DNA of 64,000 nucleotides from Leptospira ainlahdjerensis (GCF_016919175.1 NZ_JAFFPU010000035.1:1-64000), one strand, 5' to 3'; shown: positions 1 to 17,080, numbered from the stretch's first letter. Program-made: numbers and translations. Notes: generated by a model from the sequence alone, not told the origin.

Positions 1-143
1 TCTTTTAAAATCGGACGGAAATCTATTGTTTCCGGTGGATGCGGTCGACTCGATCGATTTCGAATAAAAGACTCGATCATTTTAAACAATTCGCTGAAAC
101 TATCAATCAGTTCGATTTGTGTATCGAGAAATTTAACAAAACT

Positions 144-1046
144 ATGCGAAATCAATCGAGATCGGAGTTGTATCGGCAAAAAGCCAATATCAAATTTTTC
201 ATTTTTATTTTTTGTGTCTCTCCCCTTTTTCCCTGTTTTTTAGGGAATTTATATGCGGATAACGTCATTCTTAGAAACGGAATCGAGTATAAGAACGTTA
301 AGACCGTATTGGGAAAGTTTTCGGTTACGATCGAATCGGAAACGGGTTCCGTCGTGAACATACCCATTCATTCGATTAAATCCATTAAGTCGATTCCGGT
401 TTTATGGAACGGTGTGTCAAAGGATTCTTCGAAATCAGAGGATGAGAATGCCGGTAACGGGAACGATTTATCCAAGGATTCGAAAACGAATTCGGAGAGA
501 CGGTCGCCTCTTCTCAGTAACTCTGCGATTGTGAAACAATCGATTCTGGAGTCGCTTCCGAGTTTGATTCCGGGATGGTCCAATCTCTATCGCTTAGGAT
601 ATCCTTCCTTGGGGGCTTTGTTTTCTCTTACGGAACTTTACCTCGTTCACATGATATCCGTTTATTCGAAACCGACGGCCCGCTTTTTTGATGATCCGGT
701 AAATCTTTTTTCCGCATACAGAAACCTCGATACCAATGTTTCCTCTGAAAATCCGAAATTTATCAGTTTGGTCTTTATTTATGAAAATGCCTCTTTAGTA
801 AAGGATCCGGTTTCAGGCGGATATACCACTCAAGAAAAAATCAACGAAGGAAGAGAGAGGGCCGCCACAGGATTGATATCCGTTTTACTTTTGGATTTTT
901 CAGTAACTCAAGTAATTTCTATTCTTGGAAAGAAGAAAGAAATTGCTTCCAAAGAGAGGGGTTCTTTTGAGATTAAATTCGGAAGTCGATTTAGACCGGA
1001 AGTAGGGGAATCGGAATCGAAGTTTTCCGCGATTTATTATTTTTAG
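144..1046 (+). CDS. Exported hypothetical protein
   Basis: I do not recognise this family. From the ATG at 144 the protein has 300 residues. The frame is open back to 39, but those 35 extra residues are polar and would bury the signal sequence, so 144 is preferred. Residues 14-35 form a hydrophobic run (FFIFIFCVSPLFPCFLG) ending near ADN, a likely cleaved signal peptide, so the protein probably lies in the periplasm or outer membrane. A short beta-like segment (VILRNGIEYKNVKTVLGK) follows, then a Ser/Asp/Asn/Glu-rich linker, then a more ordered C-terminal half with a hydrophobic patch (ATGLISVLLLDFSVTQVISI). It stands alone and is convergent with the small gene downstream. Confidence 0.7.
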   Translation: MRNQSRSELYRQKANIKFFIFIFCVSPLFPCFLGNLYADNVILRNGIEYKNVKTVLGKFSVTIESETGSVVNIPIHSIKSIKSIPVLWNGVSKDSSKSEDENAGNGNDLSKDSKTNSERRSPLLSNSAIVKQSILESLPSLIPGWSNLYRLGYPSLGALFSLTELYLVHMISVYSKPTARFFDDPVNLFSAYRNLDTNVSSENPKFISLVFIYENASLVKDPVSGGYTTQEKINEGRERAATGLISVLLLDFSVTQVISILGKKKEIASKERGSFEIKFGSRFRPEVGESESKFSAIYYF

Positions 1047-1082
1047 AAGGGCCACCGTTTTTTATTTTGGGCAGCCCTTTTC
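1047..1082 (+). terminator. Weak terminator-like hairpin
   Basis: AAGGGC just after the stop codon can pair with GCCCTT across a loop of about 21 nt, and is followed by TTTCTTG. The long loop and short T-run make this a weak candidate between two convergent genes. Confidence 0.3.
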
Positions 1083-1087
1083 TTGTA

Positions 1088-1309
1088 CTAAGCAGTTGCG
1101 GAATCTCTTCCTATCTTTCCTAAGAAATATAAAATTACGCCGACGGCTACCAAACCCGCCCGAATTGCCCAACCGGTTGCCACTCCCCAATTGTCGATCC
1201 ACATAAGAATCTTTAAGTTGTAGTTGAAGAAACTCAAAGCTCCGGAAACGATTCCCGCGAAGGAAAGAAAAGCTCCAAACGAGGAAATCTTATCCTTGAT
1301 TTGATCCAT
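1088..1309 (-). CDS. Small inner-membrane protein
   Basis: A 73-residue protein with two predicted membrane segments, about residues 10-27 (FGAFLSFAGIVSGALSFF) and 43-64 (GVATGWAIRAGLVAVGVILYF), joined by a short loop with aromatic residues. The N terminus (MDQIKDKIS) is polar and the C terminus ends GRDSATA. I see no enzymatic motif and cannot name the family. The start is preceded by AAAAGGGGTGCAAATACT, which supplies a Shine-Dalgarno-like GGGG. It lies upstream of, and divergent from, the tmRNA gene. Confidence 0.65.
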   Translation of the reverse strand: MDQIKDKISSFGAFLSFAGIVSGALSFFNYNLKILMWIDNWGVATGWAIRAGLVAVGVILYFLGKIGRDSATA

Positions 1310-1482
1310 AGTATTTGCACCCCTTTTAATGAATTAGTTATATGGTTAACATCTCAATTCTTCTTTTTTCTCCTTTTTTAATACGAAGTATTCTTTCTTG
1401 CCTATAAAATTCTTATTTTGATAAAAAACTTGCGAGAGCATCCGAGTTTCTGAATTCTGACAGTCTAATAAAAAGATAACTC

Positions 1483-1830
<348 letters not shown>

Positions 1831-2122
1831 TCGCATTCATTCATTTCGTCTTGATTTTAGAATTCTCTGAATTCGGATTTTTCCGGCTTCCTTCGTTTCC
1901 TTTTTCGAAAAAATGAAATGTCCCTGAATTCTCCATTTAGACCTTCTTTTATAAATTCGAATTCTTAACACTTTATGTTTAAACCGTATTTGTATTACAA
2001 CAGTCTGATACTTATAAGATCCAAGTTTTGTTAGGTTGTTCGGGAAAATTTTTCACATCCTTACAAACGAACCATGATCATTGGATTTATTCTTTCCTTT
2101 TTGGGAGTTGAGGAGATAGAAA

Positions 2123-2773
2123 TTGGAAACTAAAATTTCGATTTATTCGGACGTTGTTTGTCCTTGGTGTTATATCGGAAAAAAAAGAATCGAGGACGCG
2201 ATCGAACTTCGCAAAAAATCCCATCCCAATGATAAGATTGAAATAGAATGGAAGGCCTTTCAACTCAATCCTAATCTTTCCGAGGAAGGGGAAGATCGAG
2301 TTTTACACATGAGCCGTAAGTTCGGTTCTGCGGAGCGGGTCAAGATGATGGTTCAGAGAGTCGCCGATATCGCGTTAGCCGAGGGGCTTCCTTTTTCAAC
2401 GGAACAACAAGGTCATCAACCCAATACATTCTTATTACATGCGTTGATTCGAAGAGCTAAAGACAAGGGGAAGGCTTCCGAACTTACCGGAATCTTCTTC
2501 AAAAATTTCTTTGCAGAAGGAAAAAATCTTTCGGACCCTGCGGTGATTTTGGAAAGTTTGAAAGAAGCCGGTTTGAATGAGGACGATTTCAACTACATAA
2601 AAGAAAACGAATCTATTTTAAAAGAAGTTCAAGAAGAAGAATTGAGAGGAAGACAATTGGGCGTTTCCGGAGTTCCGTTTTTTGTTTTTAACGAAAAATA
2701 CGCGGTTTCGGGCGCACAAGAATCGAATCTTTTCCTGCAAGTTTTTGATCAGCTGGAAAAAGAAGCGCCGTAA
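2123..2773 (+). CDS. DsbA-family (FrnE-like) thiol oxidoreductase
   Basis: A 216-residue thioredoxin-fold protein of the DsbA/FrnE group. The redox motif C13-P-W-C16 lies in YSDVVCPWCYIGKKR, and the cis-proline loop is GVSGVPFFVFN near residue 185. Family members catalyse thiol-disulfide exchange. FrnE-type proteins lack a signal peptide, as here, which points to the cytoplasm. The start is a TTG at 2123 with AGGAG seven bases upstream, and no better start is in frame. The gene is monocistronic and ends in a hairpin shared with the convergent cyclase gene. Confidence 0.85.
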   Translation: METKISIYSDVVCPWCYIGKKRIEDAIELRKKSHPNDKIEIEWKAFQLNPNLSEEGEDRVLHMSRKFGSAERVKMMVQRVADIALAEGLPFSTEQQGHQPNTFLLHALIRRAKDKGKASELTGIFFKNFFAEGKNLSDPAVILESLKEAGLNEDDFNYIKENESILKEVQEEELRGRQLGVSGVPFFVFNEKYAVSGAQESNLFLQVFDQLEKEAP

Positions 2774-2788
2774 AAAAGCGCTTCTTTT
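2756..2788. terminator. Bidirectional terminator
   Basis: AAGAAGCGC (2760-2768) pairs perfectly with GCGCTTCTT (2778-2786) around a 9-nt loop. T residues follow on the plus strand and an A-run precedes it, so it can serve both the DsbA-like gene and the convergent cyclase gene. It overlaps the last codons of the DsbA-like gene. Confidence 0.6.
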
Positions 2789-2793
2789 CGGAT

Positions 2794-4686
2794 TCATTTA
2801 AAGTCGTATGCTAATTTGTATGCGACATCTTCTTCTTTTGACCAAGGTAATTGAAAAGGAACCTTTCTGACTTTTAAACCGGTTTCTCTCAGATAATTCC
2901 GAATCTCGCTGTCCCGAAAGATCGCTTCCGAAAAAGCGATTTCTCCTGCATCCGTAATCCCTTGGAGTTTTGAGGCATAATTTACGGTGTTCCCAAAAAA
3001 ATCGATATTGCTGTTTAGGTTTACCGCCAAACAAGGACCAGTATGTACGCTGATTCGAATTTGGATTCGGTTTTCCGGAGAAATCTGAAATACTTTCTGC
3101 AATTCAACGGAGGCTAATAAAGAATCCAACGGAGTTGAAAACGAAGCCATCACCGCGTCTCCAATCGTTTTTACTACGGCACCTTTGTTTGCTTTAATGA
3201 TTCGAAAGACTTGTACGAAGTGTTCTCTAACCTCTTTAAAGGCGCCGGTATCTCCTTCGGAAATGTAGAATCGAGTGGATCCAACGATATCGGTAAAAAG
3301 AATTGTTTGGACTCCGATATCGAGTTGAAGATCCGAAGCGATTGCCTGTTCCGTAAATAAATCGCGAAAGTCTTGGAAGTTAAACAATTCCGCGGGTCTT
3401 AGGCTGTAAGCGTCTTCTTTCTTTTCTTCTATGACGAATGTTCTGGGCGACAGTTCGCTATTGTAAATTTGTACCTTCGGTCCGGGTCTTGCAGTGAGTT
3501 CTTGCTCCGATTGGTCCGCTGTCCACCGAATCGTTTCATTCGCGGTAGGCTGTAGTTCTAGGAGATTGTATTTTTTTTCTCCCGCGATTCGGAGACGATA
3601 GATTCCGTCCTTTAATAATAAATCTGTAATATATTCGGTTCCCGGTTGAATTGTCCTTTGAAAACGGATATGGGACTTTGTAGCAGGCTCCGCGGCGCAG
3701 AAGAATCTTTTTTGAACTTCCCTTATGGAAGGATGAATGTGAAACGTAATTTCGATCGTATTGAGTTTTGAAGATTCAAAATCGATCCCGCAGACATCGC
3801 AAGAGTCCTGGGAGGGTACGTCCCCCAGGTTATTGAGTTCGGATCGAACTCCTCGACAGTGCGGACAGATTACGTCCCAGGAAAGCGTAAACAAACCCTG
3901 TCTACAACCGTGTAAAAAAAGAAGGAGAAGACTTTCTAAGGGAATTTTCCAATCCAAAGCCAATTTTTTGATCCGAATCCGATAGAGTTCGTTTTCGTCT
4001 TCGGAAAGAATATAATGAATCACTCGATCGATCAGAGTTTCGTCGATTCCTTCCTTCGCTAAATTGTTTCTGATTTGTTTTAGCTTGAGGTTTTCGGTAA
4101 CGGGCTCCGATTCTTTTAACCTATTGTTAAGATTAATTATCGAATCGTTTTGTTTTCTCGTTTCGATATCTTTGAGAAGTCCTAAAAGTCCTTTTTGATA
4201 ACTTTGAAAGAGTTGTTTCATTCCGATCGGAAGGATGAGCTTTCCGAGAATTCCTCTCGGGATCCATCCGAAATAAACGGTGAGTTTCGTTTTGTTAGGC
4301 GAAAGCTTTTCCACTAAATAACGGCATCGAACATACTTACCGAGGCCTTTGCTGTAGATTCTTGCATTGTTTAAACCTTTACAGTATTCCCATTCCCAAG
4401 GAACTTCTTCCCATTCCATCAGAATGCCGGCGTTTCTAGAACGACCGAATAGCTTTCCTTCCCTTTCCTCGTATTTCATTTCGGGAATACCTATTCTTTT
4501 GTTAAACGAAGACGTATCGATGAGCCAAGGCCAAAGAGATTCTAAATCGATGGCTAACTCAAATTCCCAGAGGACGTCTAACGGTTTTCCGGACCGGGTC
4601 CATTCTTCGTCCCAAGGATATTGTTCTAAGAATTCACGAAGGTTTTGGATTTCCTTGGACTTGATTTTATTTTGATTCGTTTCCAT
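2794..4686 (-). CDS. Class III adenylate/guanylate cyclase with SRPBCC-like and DUF5939 regions
   Basis: A 630-residue soluble protein. Residues about 35-175 resemble an SRPBCC (START-like) ligand-binding domain. Residues about 205-440 fit DUF5939, including a zinc ribbon with C274-x2-C277 and C296-x2-C299. The catalytic domain spans about 455-630, with metal aspartates D466 (LFTDIVGST) and D510 (KTIGDAVMA). K506 is at a substrate-selection position consistent with ATP. The transition-state motif usually written N-x3-R reads N569-YAS-K573, so Lys replaces the usual Arg. The product should be cAMP if the protein is active. It is monocistronic and divergent from avtA, and no membrane segment is seen. 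Confidence 0.85.
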   Translation of the reverse strand: METNQNKIKSKEIQNLREFLEQYPWDEEWTRSGKPLDVLWEFELAIDLESLWPWLIDTSSFNKRIGIPEMKYEEREGKLFGRSRNAGILMEWEEVPWEWEYCKGLNNARIYSKGLGKYVRCRYLVEKLSPNKTKLTVYFGWIPRGILGKLILPIGMKQLFQSYQKGLLGLLKDIETRKQNDSIINLNNRLKESEPVTENLKLKQIRNNLAKEGIDETLIDRVIHYILSEDENELYRIRIKKLALDWKIPLESLLLLFLHGCRQGLFTLSWDVICPHCRGVRSELNNLGDVPSQDSCDVCGIDFESSKLNTIEITFHIHPSIREVQKRFFCAAEPATKSHIRFQRTIQPGTEYITDLLLKDGIYRLRIAGEKKYNLLELQPTANETIRWTADQSEQELTARPGPKVQIYNSELSPRTFVIEEKKEDAYSLRPAELFNFQDFRDLFTEQAIASDLQLDIGVQTILFTDIVGSTRFYISEGDTGAFKEVREHFVQVFRIIKANKGAVVKTIGDAVMASFSTPLDSLLASVELQKVFQISPENRIQIRISVHTGPCLAVNLNSNIDFFGNTVNYASKLQGITDAGEIAFSEAIFRDSEIRNYLRETGLKVRKVPFQLPWSKEEDVAYKLAYDFK

Positions 4687-4884
4687 GTCGATTCTCTGGT
4701 TCCCGTAAGAAATTTGTTTTTATAAATTCTGATCTTAAATTCTGCAAAAGTGTCTATGGCGATTTTCGCAACCATAAAAGGAATGAGAAGACGATCCGAT
4801 TCTCTGTAAAAAGAATCTACAAAATTTCTCTTTTCGATTAGATTCTGTTTCCTGCTTTAGAGTTCGGAAGAAATTTGGTACGGT

Positions 4885-6138
4885 ATGCAATATTCTCAAT
4901 TTGGACAAAAATTCAAAAAGCAAACCGGAATCGGACAACTTATGCACGATTTAGGCGATCCTCCACCGGGCGCTTGTATGCTTGGGGGAGGAAATCCCGC
5001 CTCGATTCTCGAGGTCACGGAGGTTTGGAAAGAGATTTTATCCAAACAGATCGAATCTGGAAGTCTAAAAAGAATTTTAGGAAGCTATGAATCTCCGGCA
5101 GGAATCCAAGAATTACGAGAATGTGTAGCATCTATCTTATCCGAAGAATCCGGGACTCGTATTTCCGAAAACCAAATTTCGATCACTAATGGAAGTCAGA
5201 ACGCATTCTATCTTTTGTTGAATTTTTTCTCAGGCAAATTTGAAAATGACAGAAATAAAAAAATTCTTTTTCCCATCCTTCCTGAATACATCGGTTATAC
5301 GGATCAAACTTTGGAAAAGGATTCCTTTTTATCCTTTCAACCGATAATTCAGGAGATCGATTCTTATTCTTATAAATATTTTATCGACAAGGAAAAATTT
5401 AAAACCTTCTCCGATTGGAGGAAACAAGCGGGTTGTATTTGCGTTTCCCGACCCACGAATCCTACCGGAAACGTGATCACCGATGCTGAATTGGAATTTC
5501 TCATTACTAGGGCGAAGGAGGCCGACATACCGTTGTTAGTCGACAACGCCTACGGTTATCCTTTTCCGGGGGTTGTTTTCGAAAAAAGTTCCTTTATTCA
5601 CAAGCCCGGGATGATTCAGGGATTCAGTCTTTCCAAGTTGGGACTTCCCGGTGTGAGAACCGGATTCGTTTTAGGCGATTCGGAAACGATAGAACTTTTA
5701 CACAAAGCCAATTCGGTTATCAATTTGACGAGCGCCAGTCCGGGGCAGTATATCGCTCTCGAACTTTTCCGTTCCGGAGAATGGAGACGTTTATGTAAGA
5801 ACGTTATTCTGCCTTACTATCAAAAAAAGTCGGAGTTTGCAAGAGGGGTTATCCGTCAAAACTGGAGTTCGAATTTGGATTATAGAATTCATCAGAGCGA
5901 TGGGGCGTTTTTTTTGTGGGTCTGGGTAAAGAATTTAAAACTTACGGTTTCCGAGTTATATCCGATTCTAAAAGAAGCGGGTGTGATCATCGTGCCTGGG
6001 AAAACTTTTTTCCCAGGCTCAGATCAGAGCTGGTCTCATCGAGAGGAATGTTTTCGTTTGAGTTTTGTGAAAGAAGAAAAGGAAATCGAAGAAGGAATTT
6101 TGAGAATCGGCCGAGTATTGGAAAAATTCTCCAAATAA
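4885..6138 (+). CDS. avtA: Valine-pyruvate aminotransferase
   Basis: A 417-residue fold-type I PLP aminotransferase, matching the length and sequence pattern of AvtA. Landmarks are CMLGGGNPA at 31-39, ITNGSQNAF near 100-108, SRPTNPTGN at 188-196, DNAYG from D220, and the PLP lysine K251 in SLSKLGLPG. It interconverts valine/2-oxoisovalerate with pyruvate/alanine in branched-chain amino acid and alanine metabolism in the cytosol. The ATG at 4885 begins [10 protein letters not shown], where family members start. There is no strong Shine-Dalgarno sequence. It is divergent from the cyclase gene across a 198-bp spacer and lies alone on its strand. Confidence 0.9.
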   Translation: MQYSQFGQKFKKQTGIGQLMHDLGDPPPGACMLGGGNPASILEVTEVWKEILSKQIESGSLKRILGSYESPAGIQELRECVASILSEESGTRISENQISITNGSQNAFYLLLNFFSGKFENDRNKKILFPILPEYIGYTDQTLEKDSFLSFQPIIQEIDSYSYKYFIDKEKFKTFSDWRKQAGCICVSRPTNPTGNVITDAELEFLITRAKEADIPLLVDNAYGYPFPGVVFEKSSFIHKPGMIQGFSLSKLGLPGVRTGFVLGDSETIELLHKANSVINLTSASPGQYIALELFRSGEWRRLCKNVILPYYQKKSEFARGVIRQNWSSNLDYRIHQSDGAFFLWVWVKNLKLTVSELYPILKEAGVIIVPGKTFFPGSDQSWSHREECFRLSFVKEEKEIEEGILRIGRVLEKFSK

Positions 6139-6227
6139 AAAGGTTTCGTCCTGCCATTCGGAATGGAAGACTGGATACTTAGAAAGATTTAATTTATCGA
6201 AATCACCTTGTTATATTGTTAAAAAAA

Positions 6228-8567
<2,340 letters not shown>

Positions 8568-8661
8568 AATTTCCATTTTCGGCCAGTATTCCGGCTTTAT
8601 GGTTTCGTTTGATTTATTCTAAAAGAATTGGAATTGACTTAAAAGTCCTTTTGGACCTAAT

Positions 8662-10605
8662 TTGAAACAAGTGAACGTTGGTTTGTATTTCTCTCTGAAC
8701 TTCTTCTTCCAAAATTGTTTTTCGAATTTAAAGACATCCTCTATCGTTTTTGATTCGAACACGACCTCTTTTTTTAGAAAAAAAATAATCGTCCTCGCAT
8801 GTTTTTTTCTTCTTTCCGGATGTGCGCGTATTCGAAGTTTGAATCCGGGTGATATGAGTTCCGGGGCATATTATGAAAATATAATCATCCAATGTCTTTT
8901 GGGCCAAGCTGCAAATTGTACGGCACCTTCTATTCGTAACGTTCGAGATTTTGGAGTTTTAAATTCCGGTTTTTTAACGGGAAATACGGCGCCCTTCGCA
9001 TCCACCGTAGAGGTTTCGTTCGATGATGGCTTCTTTCAAGGCGCTTTGGTAACGGAGAACACCTGGTTTTTTCCGTTACCAAAGGGGGCTGATTCTTGGA
9101 AGCAAAATTCGATTCATAAGGTTACGATCCGCTCCGGTCCACTTTCCGCACAAAGGACGGTTGTGATTCGAAAGGGAAACAATCAAGACGTCAACGGCGA
9201 CGGTTTTCCGGATGTACTCGTCGGGGCGAATCAATTCAGCGCCGGAACGGGAAAGGCCTACCTATTTTATGGAGGAGTTGAGGGAATCGTTTCTCAATCG
9301 GCAAATTCCGCAAAAACGAGTATAGCGGGAGTTCCGGCCGGGCAATATGGATGGGCCGTAGCCTTAGGAGACGTCAATGGAGACGGTTACGCAGATGCTG
9401 TTGTTGGAGCCCCGAACGCGGGTGCGGATAAGGTTCTAATCTATCATTCTTTAGGCGGTGACGGAATTCTTACGAATGCGACTCCGAGTGCGACACTCTC
9501 GGCCGGTTCGACGATGTTTTTCGGAGGCGCTCTCGCTATGGGGGATATCAACGGAGACGGATTTGAGGACGTAGTCGTCGGTTCTTACGGTTATTCTACT
9601 TCCACCGGAAGAGTGGATGTATTTTATTCTTCCGGAGCATCCGGAGTTCCGACCGGAGGCCTTTCCAACGCCAAGTCCACTTTCATTGGGTCCGTGATCA
9701 ACGGACGTTTCGGGATTACGGTAGCGACTGGAGATTCAAACGGGGATGGATACTCAGATATTTTAGTGGGAGCCGATGGAATTTCTAGATCTTATTTATT
9801 TCATTCGGGTGGGAGCGGAGGAATTTCCGGGCAAGATCTTTCCACAGGTGGAACGGCGAATACGATTCTAATCGGGGAAACGGGAAGTCAATTTGGAATT
9901 TCGGTTTCCTTGGGTGACGTGACCGGAGACGGATTTCAAGACGCTTTGATCGGAGCCCGATCGTACACAGCAAATCAAGGCAGAGCTTATGTTTTTCATT
10001 CGAATGGGGGATCCGGGATTCCAAATCAGAATCTTTCCGGATCGGGGTTTGCGAATACGATTCTTACAGGGCAAGGCGCGGGAAGTTTTTTTGGGATCTC
10101 GGTTTCCTTAGGAGACGTGAACGGGGATGGATCTGCCGATGCGCTTGTAGGAGCCTACGGTCTTGCTACGGGGAATTCGTTTCTTTTTCTTTCCGGAGGA
10201 TCTTCCGGGATCTCAAGTCAAAATCTTCAGAGCGGCGGAACCGCACATACAACCTTTGTCGGAGAAACGATAGGGGATCAATTTGGAATTTTTGTTAACC
10301 TCGTGGATGCAAACGGAGACGGCTGTTCGGATGCAGCGATTGGGGCTTATGGATATTCGGGTGGAGGAAATACGGGAAGGGCTTATATTTTTTCAGGCTC
10401 ATCCTCGGGCATTCCGAGTGTCGGAGCTCCGAACGCGAATACGATTCTTACGGGAGAACCTGCCAGCCAGTTTGGATATTCGATCGCATCGAATTGGAAA
10501 ACGAAAAATCAGAACTTCCTCGAGAAGAATCCTTATCCACGGAAAATGATTCTTTTTCGAAGAGAGGATCGAGAACATCTACAATGCCGTTTTCCAAATT
10601 CTTAA
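8662..10605 (+). CDS. FG-GAP repeat (integrin-like beta-propeller) lipoprotein
   Basis: A 647-residue predicted lipoprotein. A hydrophobic run ending LLSGC places the lipidated cysteine at about residue 54. No ATG, GTG or TTG lies closer to it than the starts at 8662 (TTG) and 8671 (GTG), apart from a TTG nine codons further on, so the leader is unusually long. From about residue 176 to 555 there are seven FG-GAP units with calcium-loop motifs such as DVNGDGFPD, DINGDGFED, DSNGDGYSD and DANGDGCSD, each followed by a V/I-G-A-like strand. This is the hallmark of a seven-bladed propeller of the integrin-alpha type. The last unit breaks into an unrelated basic tail. It is probably surface or periplasmic, and its ligand is unknown. 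Confidence 0.85.
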   Translation: MKQVNVGLYFSLNFFFQNCFSNLKTSSIVFDSNTTSFFRKKIIVLACFFLLSGCARIRSLNPGDMSSGAYYENIIIQCLLGQAANCTAPSIRNVRDFGVLNSGFLTGNTAPFASTVEVSFDDGFFQGALVTENTWFFPLPKGADSWKQNSIHKVTIRSGPLSAQRTVVIRKGNNQDVNGDGFPDVLVGANQFSAGTGKAYLFYGGVEGIVSQSANSAKTSIAGVPAGQYGWAVALGDVNGDGYADAVVGAPNAGADKVLIYHSLGGDGILTNATPSATLSAGSTMFFGGALAMGDINGDGFEDVVVGSYGYSTSTGRVDVFYSSGASGVPTGGLSNAKSTFIGSVINGRFGITVATGDSNGDGYSDILVGADGISRSYLFHSGGSGGISGQDLSTGGTANTILIGETGSQFGISVSLGDVTGDGFQDALIGARSYTANQGRAYVFHSNGGSGIPNQNLSGSGFANTILTGQGAGSFFGISVSLGDVNGDGSADALVGAYGLATGNSFLFLSGGSSGISSQNLQSGGTAHTTFVGETIGDQFGIFVNLVDANGDGCSDAAIGAYGYSGGGNTGRAYIFSGSSSGIPSVGAPNANTILTGEPASQFGYSIASNWKTKNQNFLEKNPYPRKMILFRREDREHLQCRFPNS

Positions 10606-10698
10606 AACGAACATCCGAAAGAATTCAGAAGAATTTTCATCTTTTTTATTAATTTAAGATTGACCGCACAAACCGGTACGCGAATCTGACTTTAAGAT

Positions 10699-10821
<123 letters not shown>

Positions 10822-11060
10822 TATTTTAGGACAGAGGATTGATTCTGAACAATCCTCCTCCGGTCGTTCGGGCCTTCTCCTCAGGGTTTTCCCTGAAATT
10901 CCTAAGAATATAAGAAATCCCGATCAAGACAAATTCACATCAGAATCGGATGTGAAATGGTTGACTTAGACTTTTTTCAGAATGCTTCTGTTAGAAAGAG
11001 TATTGGATTCTTCTAAACAGAAGAAATTTACGCAATCATTAACGCCAATCAGGGATAAGT

Positions 11061-11222
11061 ATGAAAAGAAATTACCAGCCCAGCCGAGTAAAAAGAGCGA
11101 GAACACACGGATTTCGCGCGAGAATGGCTACTTCCGGTGGAAGAAAAGTTCTTTCTCGTAGAAGAAAGAAGGGCAGACATAAGCTCACTGTTTCCGACGA
11201 AAAACTCGGTAAAAAATTCTAA
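11061..11222 (+). CDS. rpmH: Ribosomal protein bL34
   Basis: A 53-residue, strongly basic protein beginning [20 protein letters not shown] with the family core [19 protein letters not shown]. bL34 binds 23S rRNA in the large subunit. It carries a few residues more at the C terminus ([13 protein letters not shown]) than the usual 44-47. AGGGA lies about six bases before the ATG. It is the first gene of the rpmH-rnpA-yidD-yidC-jag-mnmE cluster and starts 244 nt after the 5S gene. A TTGACT at about 10961 is a possible -35 element for the operon. Confidence 0.95.
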   Translation: MKRNYQPSRVKRARTHGFRARMATSGGRKVLSRRRKKGRHKLTVSDEKLGKKF

Positions 11223-11232
11223 GAACTAAGCC

Positions 11233-11553
11233 ATCGAAGAGACATTAAAATCCAGGAAGGAGATACAATCTCTTTTTAAGGCTGGAAAAAGAGTCTCCCG
11301 CTTCCCGATCGTTCTAGTATTCACCGTTAATTCCTTATCTAAGAATCGTTTTTTATACTGTCCGGAACGTACGGTAAAAACTGCGGTTCAAAGAAACCGG
11401 ATCAAAAGGAAACTAAGATCGGTCATACACGAGGAAGAGAAAAATTTTCTAAAGGGCTTTGATATCGCAATATTAGCCAAAAAAGAAATTTTGGATCTAA
11501 CCCACGGGGAGCTGGTTAAGATTCTGGTCTCTCTGATCAACCGAATCTTATGA
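11233..11553 (+). CDS. rnpA: Ribonuclease P protein component, non-canonical start
   Basis: The frame ending at TGA 11551-11553 encodes an RnpA-like protein of about 106 residues. It has an RKEIQSLFKAGKR N-terminal motif, the RNA-binding segment TAVQRNRIKRKLRS, and a C-terminal helix ending LVSLINRIL. RnpA assists the RNase P RNA in tRNA 5' processing. Its position between rpmH and yidD is the conserved one. Between the in-frame TAA at 11227 and the RNR motif there is no ATG, GTG or TTG. The first plausible initiators are ATC at 11233, ten bases after rpmH, or ATA at 11266, directly after AAGGAG. I placed the start at 11233, but it is uncertain. Confidence 0.8.
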   Translation: MEETLKSRKEIQSLFKAGKRVSRFPIVLVFTVNSLSKNRFLYCPERTVKTAVQRNRIKRKLRSVIHEEEKNFLKGFDIAILAKKEILDLTHGELVKILVSLINRIL

Positions 11554-11776
11554 ACCAACTTGCAATCAAACTGATTCAGCTATACAAACGGCTAATCTCT
11601 CCTTTACTCCCTCCAGCCTGTCGATTTACCCCAAGTTGTTCAGAATATGCAGCACAAGCATTTCAAGAATACGGATTTTTCCGCGCATTGCAGTTGAGTA
11701 CTTGGAGAATTTTGAGATGCAATCCTCTCTCTCGGGGATTCGAAGATCCCTTACCACCTAACATAAAAAGGACGAA

Positions 11777-11780
<4 letters not shown>
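11550..11780 (+). CDS. yidD: Membrane protein insertion efficiency factor YidD
   Basis: A 76-residue protein with the YidD/DUF37 pattern: an amphipathic N-terminal helix ([19 protein letters not shown]), then [15 protein letters not shown] with the conserved cysteines, then [15 protein letters not shown]. Family members sit at the inner face of the cytoplasmic membrane and assist YidC-dependent insertion. Its start overlaps the rnpA stop (ATGA), and its own stop overlaps the yidC start, so it is translationally coupled in both directions. Confidence 0.93.
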
Positions 11781-13663
<1,883 letters not shown>

Positions 13664-13696
13664 TCTCGCAACGAACTCATTATCGAGGATAAACAC

Positions 13697-15770
<2,074 letters not shown>

Positions 15771-15817
15771 AATGTTATGGTCTCACGGTCTGAATTCAAA
15801 AATATGGGAAATATCGT

Positions 15818-17080
15818 ATGAGGGAAAAATCACTACAGTATCACTCGCTCCATCCTAAGGGAAAAATAGAAGTGGTTCCAACGAAACCAACTCTGGATTC
15901 TTATGACCTTTCCCTCGCCTATTCTCCCGGTGTCGCCTATCCTTGTTTAGAAATCAAAGACACGCCGGATCTCGTTTATGAATATACAAACAAAGGAAAT
16001 TTAGTCGGCATCATCACAAACGGGACTGCGGTTCTCGGGCTCGGAGATATCGGAGCCCTTGCCGGTAAACCCGTGATGGAAGGAAAAGCGGTTCTTTTTA
16101 AAAAATTTGCGGGCATCGACGTTTTCGATATCGAAGTAAACACGAAGGATCCCGATGAATTTATCAACGCGGTGAAACTTCTCGAGCCGACATTCGGCGG
16201 AATCAATCTGGAAGACATCAAAGCTCCCGAAAGTTTTTATATCGAAGAAGAACTCATCAAAAAAATGAACATCCCCGTGTTTCACGACGATCAACACGGA
16301 ACCGCGATTATTACCGTTGCAGGCCTTCTCAATTCTTTTGAAATCACCGGTAAAAAAGCTGGAGACGTTAAAGTCGTTATCTGCGGCGCTGGTGCCGCAG
16401 GAATTGCAATCGCTGAACTCATTCAACATATCGGAATCAAAAAAGAACAAATCTTTTTAGTCGATACGAAAGGTGTGATCCATCACAATCGCACCGATCT
16501 CAACGAGTCGAAGAGAAGATACGTTCAAAAAACGGATTCTACAACTCTGAAAGACGTGATGAATGGAGCCGATATCTTTGTCGGTGTTTCCGTACAAGAC
16601 ATGGTCGATGAGGATATGGTTCGTTCTATGGCTAAGAATCCGGTAATCTTCGCTTTAGCAAACCCGGATCCGGAAATTCCATATCAGGTTGCCAAAGCTG
16701 TCCGTTCCGATTTAATCATGGGAACCGGAAGAAGCGATAATCCGAATCAGGTGAACAACGTATTAGGTTTTCCTTTTATATTCCGCGGAGCTCTCGATGT
16801 AAGGGCTCGCCACATCACTCTCGAAATGAAATTGGCAGCCGCGCGTTCTCTCGCGGAATTGGCTCGGTTAGAAGTCCCTGAGGCTGTTAGTTTAGCTTAC
16901 GGCGGGGTTCAATTTCAATTTGGTCCGGAATACTTGATTCCGAAACCCTTTGATAAACGAGTCCTTTTTCACGTTGCTCCTGCCGTTGCAGAAGCCGCGG
17001 TTGCGAGCGGATCCGCTCGAATTCCATATCCTGGAAGAGAAAAATATCTCGGATTTCTGGAAGGAATTATCCGAAGCTGA
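15818..17080 (+). CDS. NAD(P)-dependent malic enzyme
   Basis: A 420-residue short-form malic enzyme that converts malate to pyruvate and CO2 with reduction of NAD(P)+. Malic-type signatures are [44 protein letters not shown] with the metal-site acidic residues, and the Rossmann motif [15 protein letters not shown]. It lacks the phosphotransacetylase-like C-terminal extension of MaeB. Cofactor preference cannot be read safely from sequence. It begins 47 nt after mnmE and may share its transcript. No strong Shine-Dalgarno is seen before the ATG. Confidence 0.92.
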   Translation: MREKSLQYHSLHPKGKIEVVPTKPTLDSYDLSLAYSPGVAYPCLEIKDTPDLVYEYTNKGNLVGIITNGTAVLGLGDIGALAGKPVMEGKAVLFKKFAGIDVFDIEVNTKDPDEFINAVKLLEPTFGGINLEDIKAPESFYIEEELIKKMNIPVFHDDQHGTAIITVAGLLNSFEITGKKAGDVKVVICGAGAAGIAIAELIQHIGIKKEQIFLVDTKGVIHHNRTDLNESKRRYVQKTDSTTLKDVMNGADIFVGVSVQDMVDEDMVRSMAKNPVIFALANPDPEIPYQVAKAVRSDLIMGTGRSDNPNQVNNVLGFPFIFRGALDVRARHITLEMKLAAARSLAELARLEVPEAVSLAYGGVQFQFGPEYLIPKPFDKRVLFHVAPAVAEAAVASGSARIPYPGREKYLGFLEGIIRS

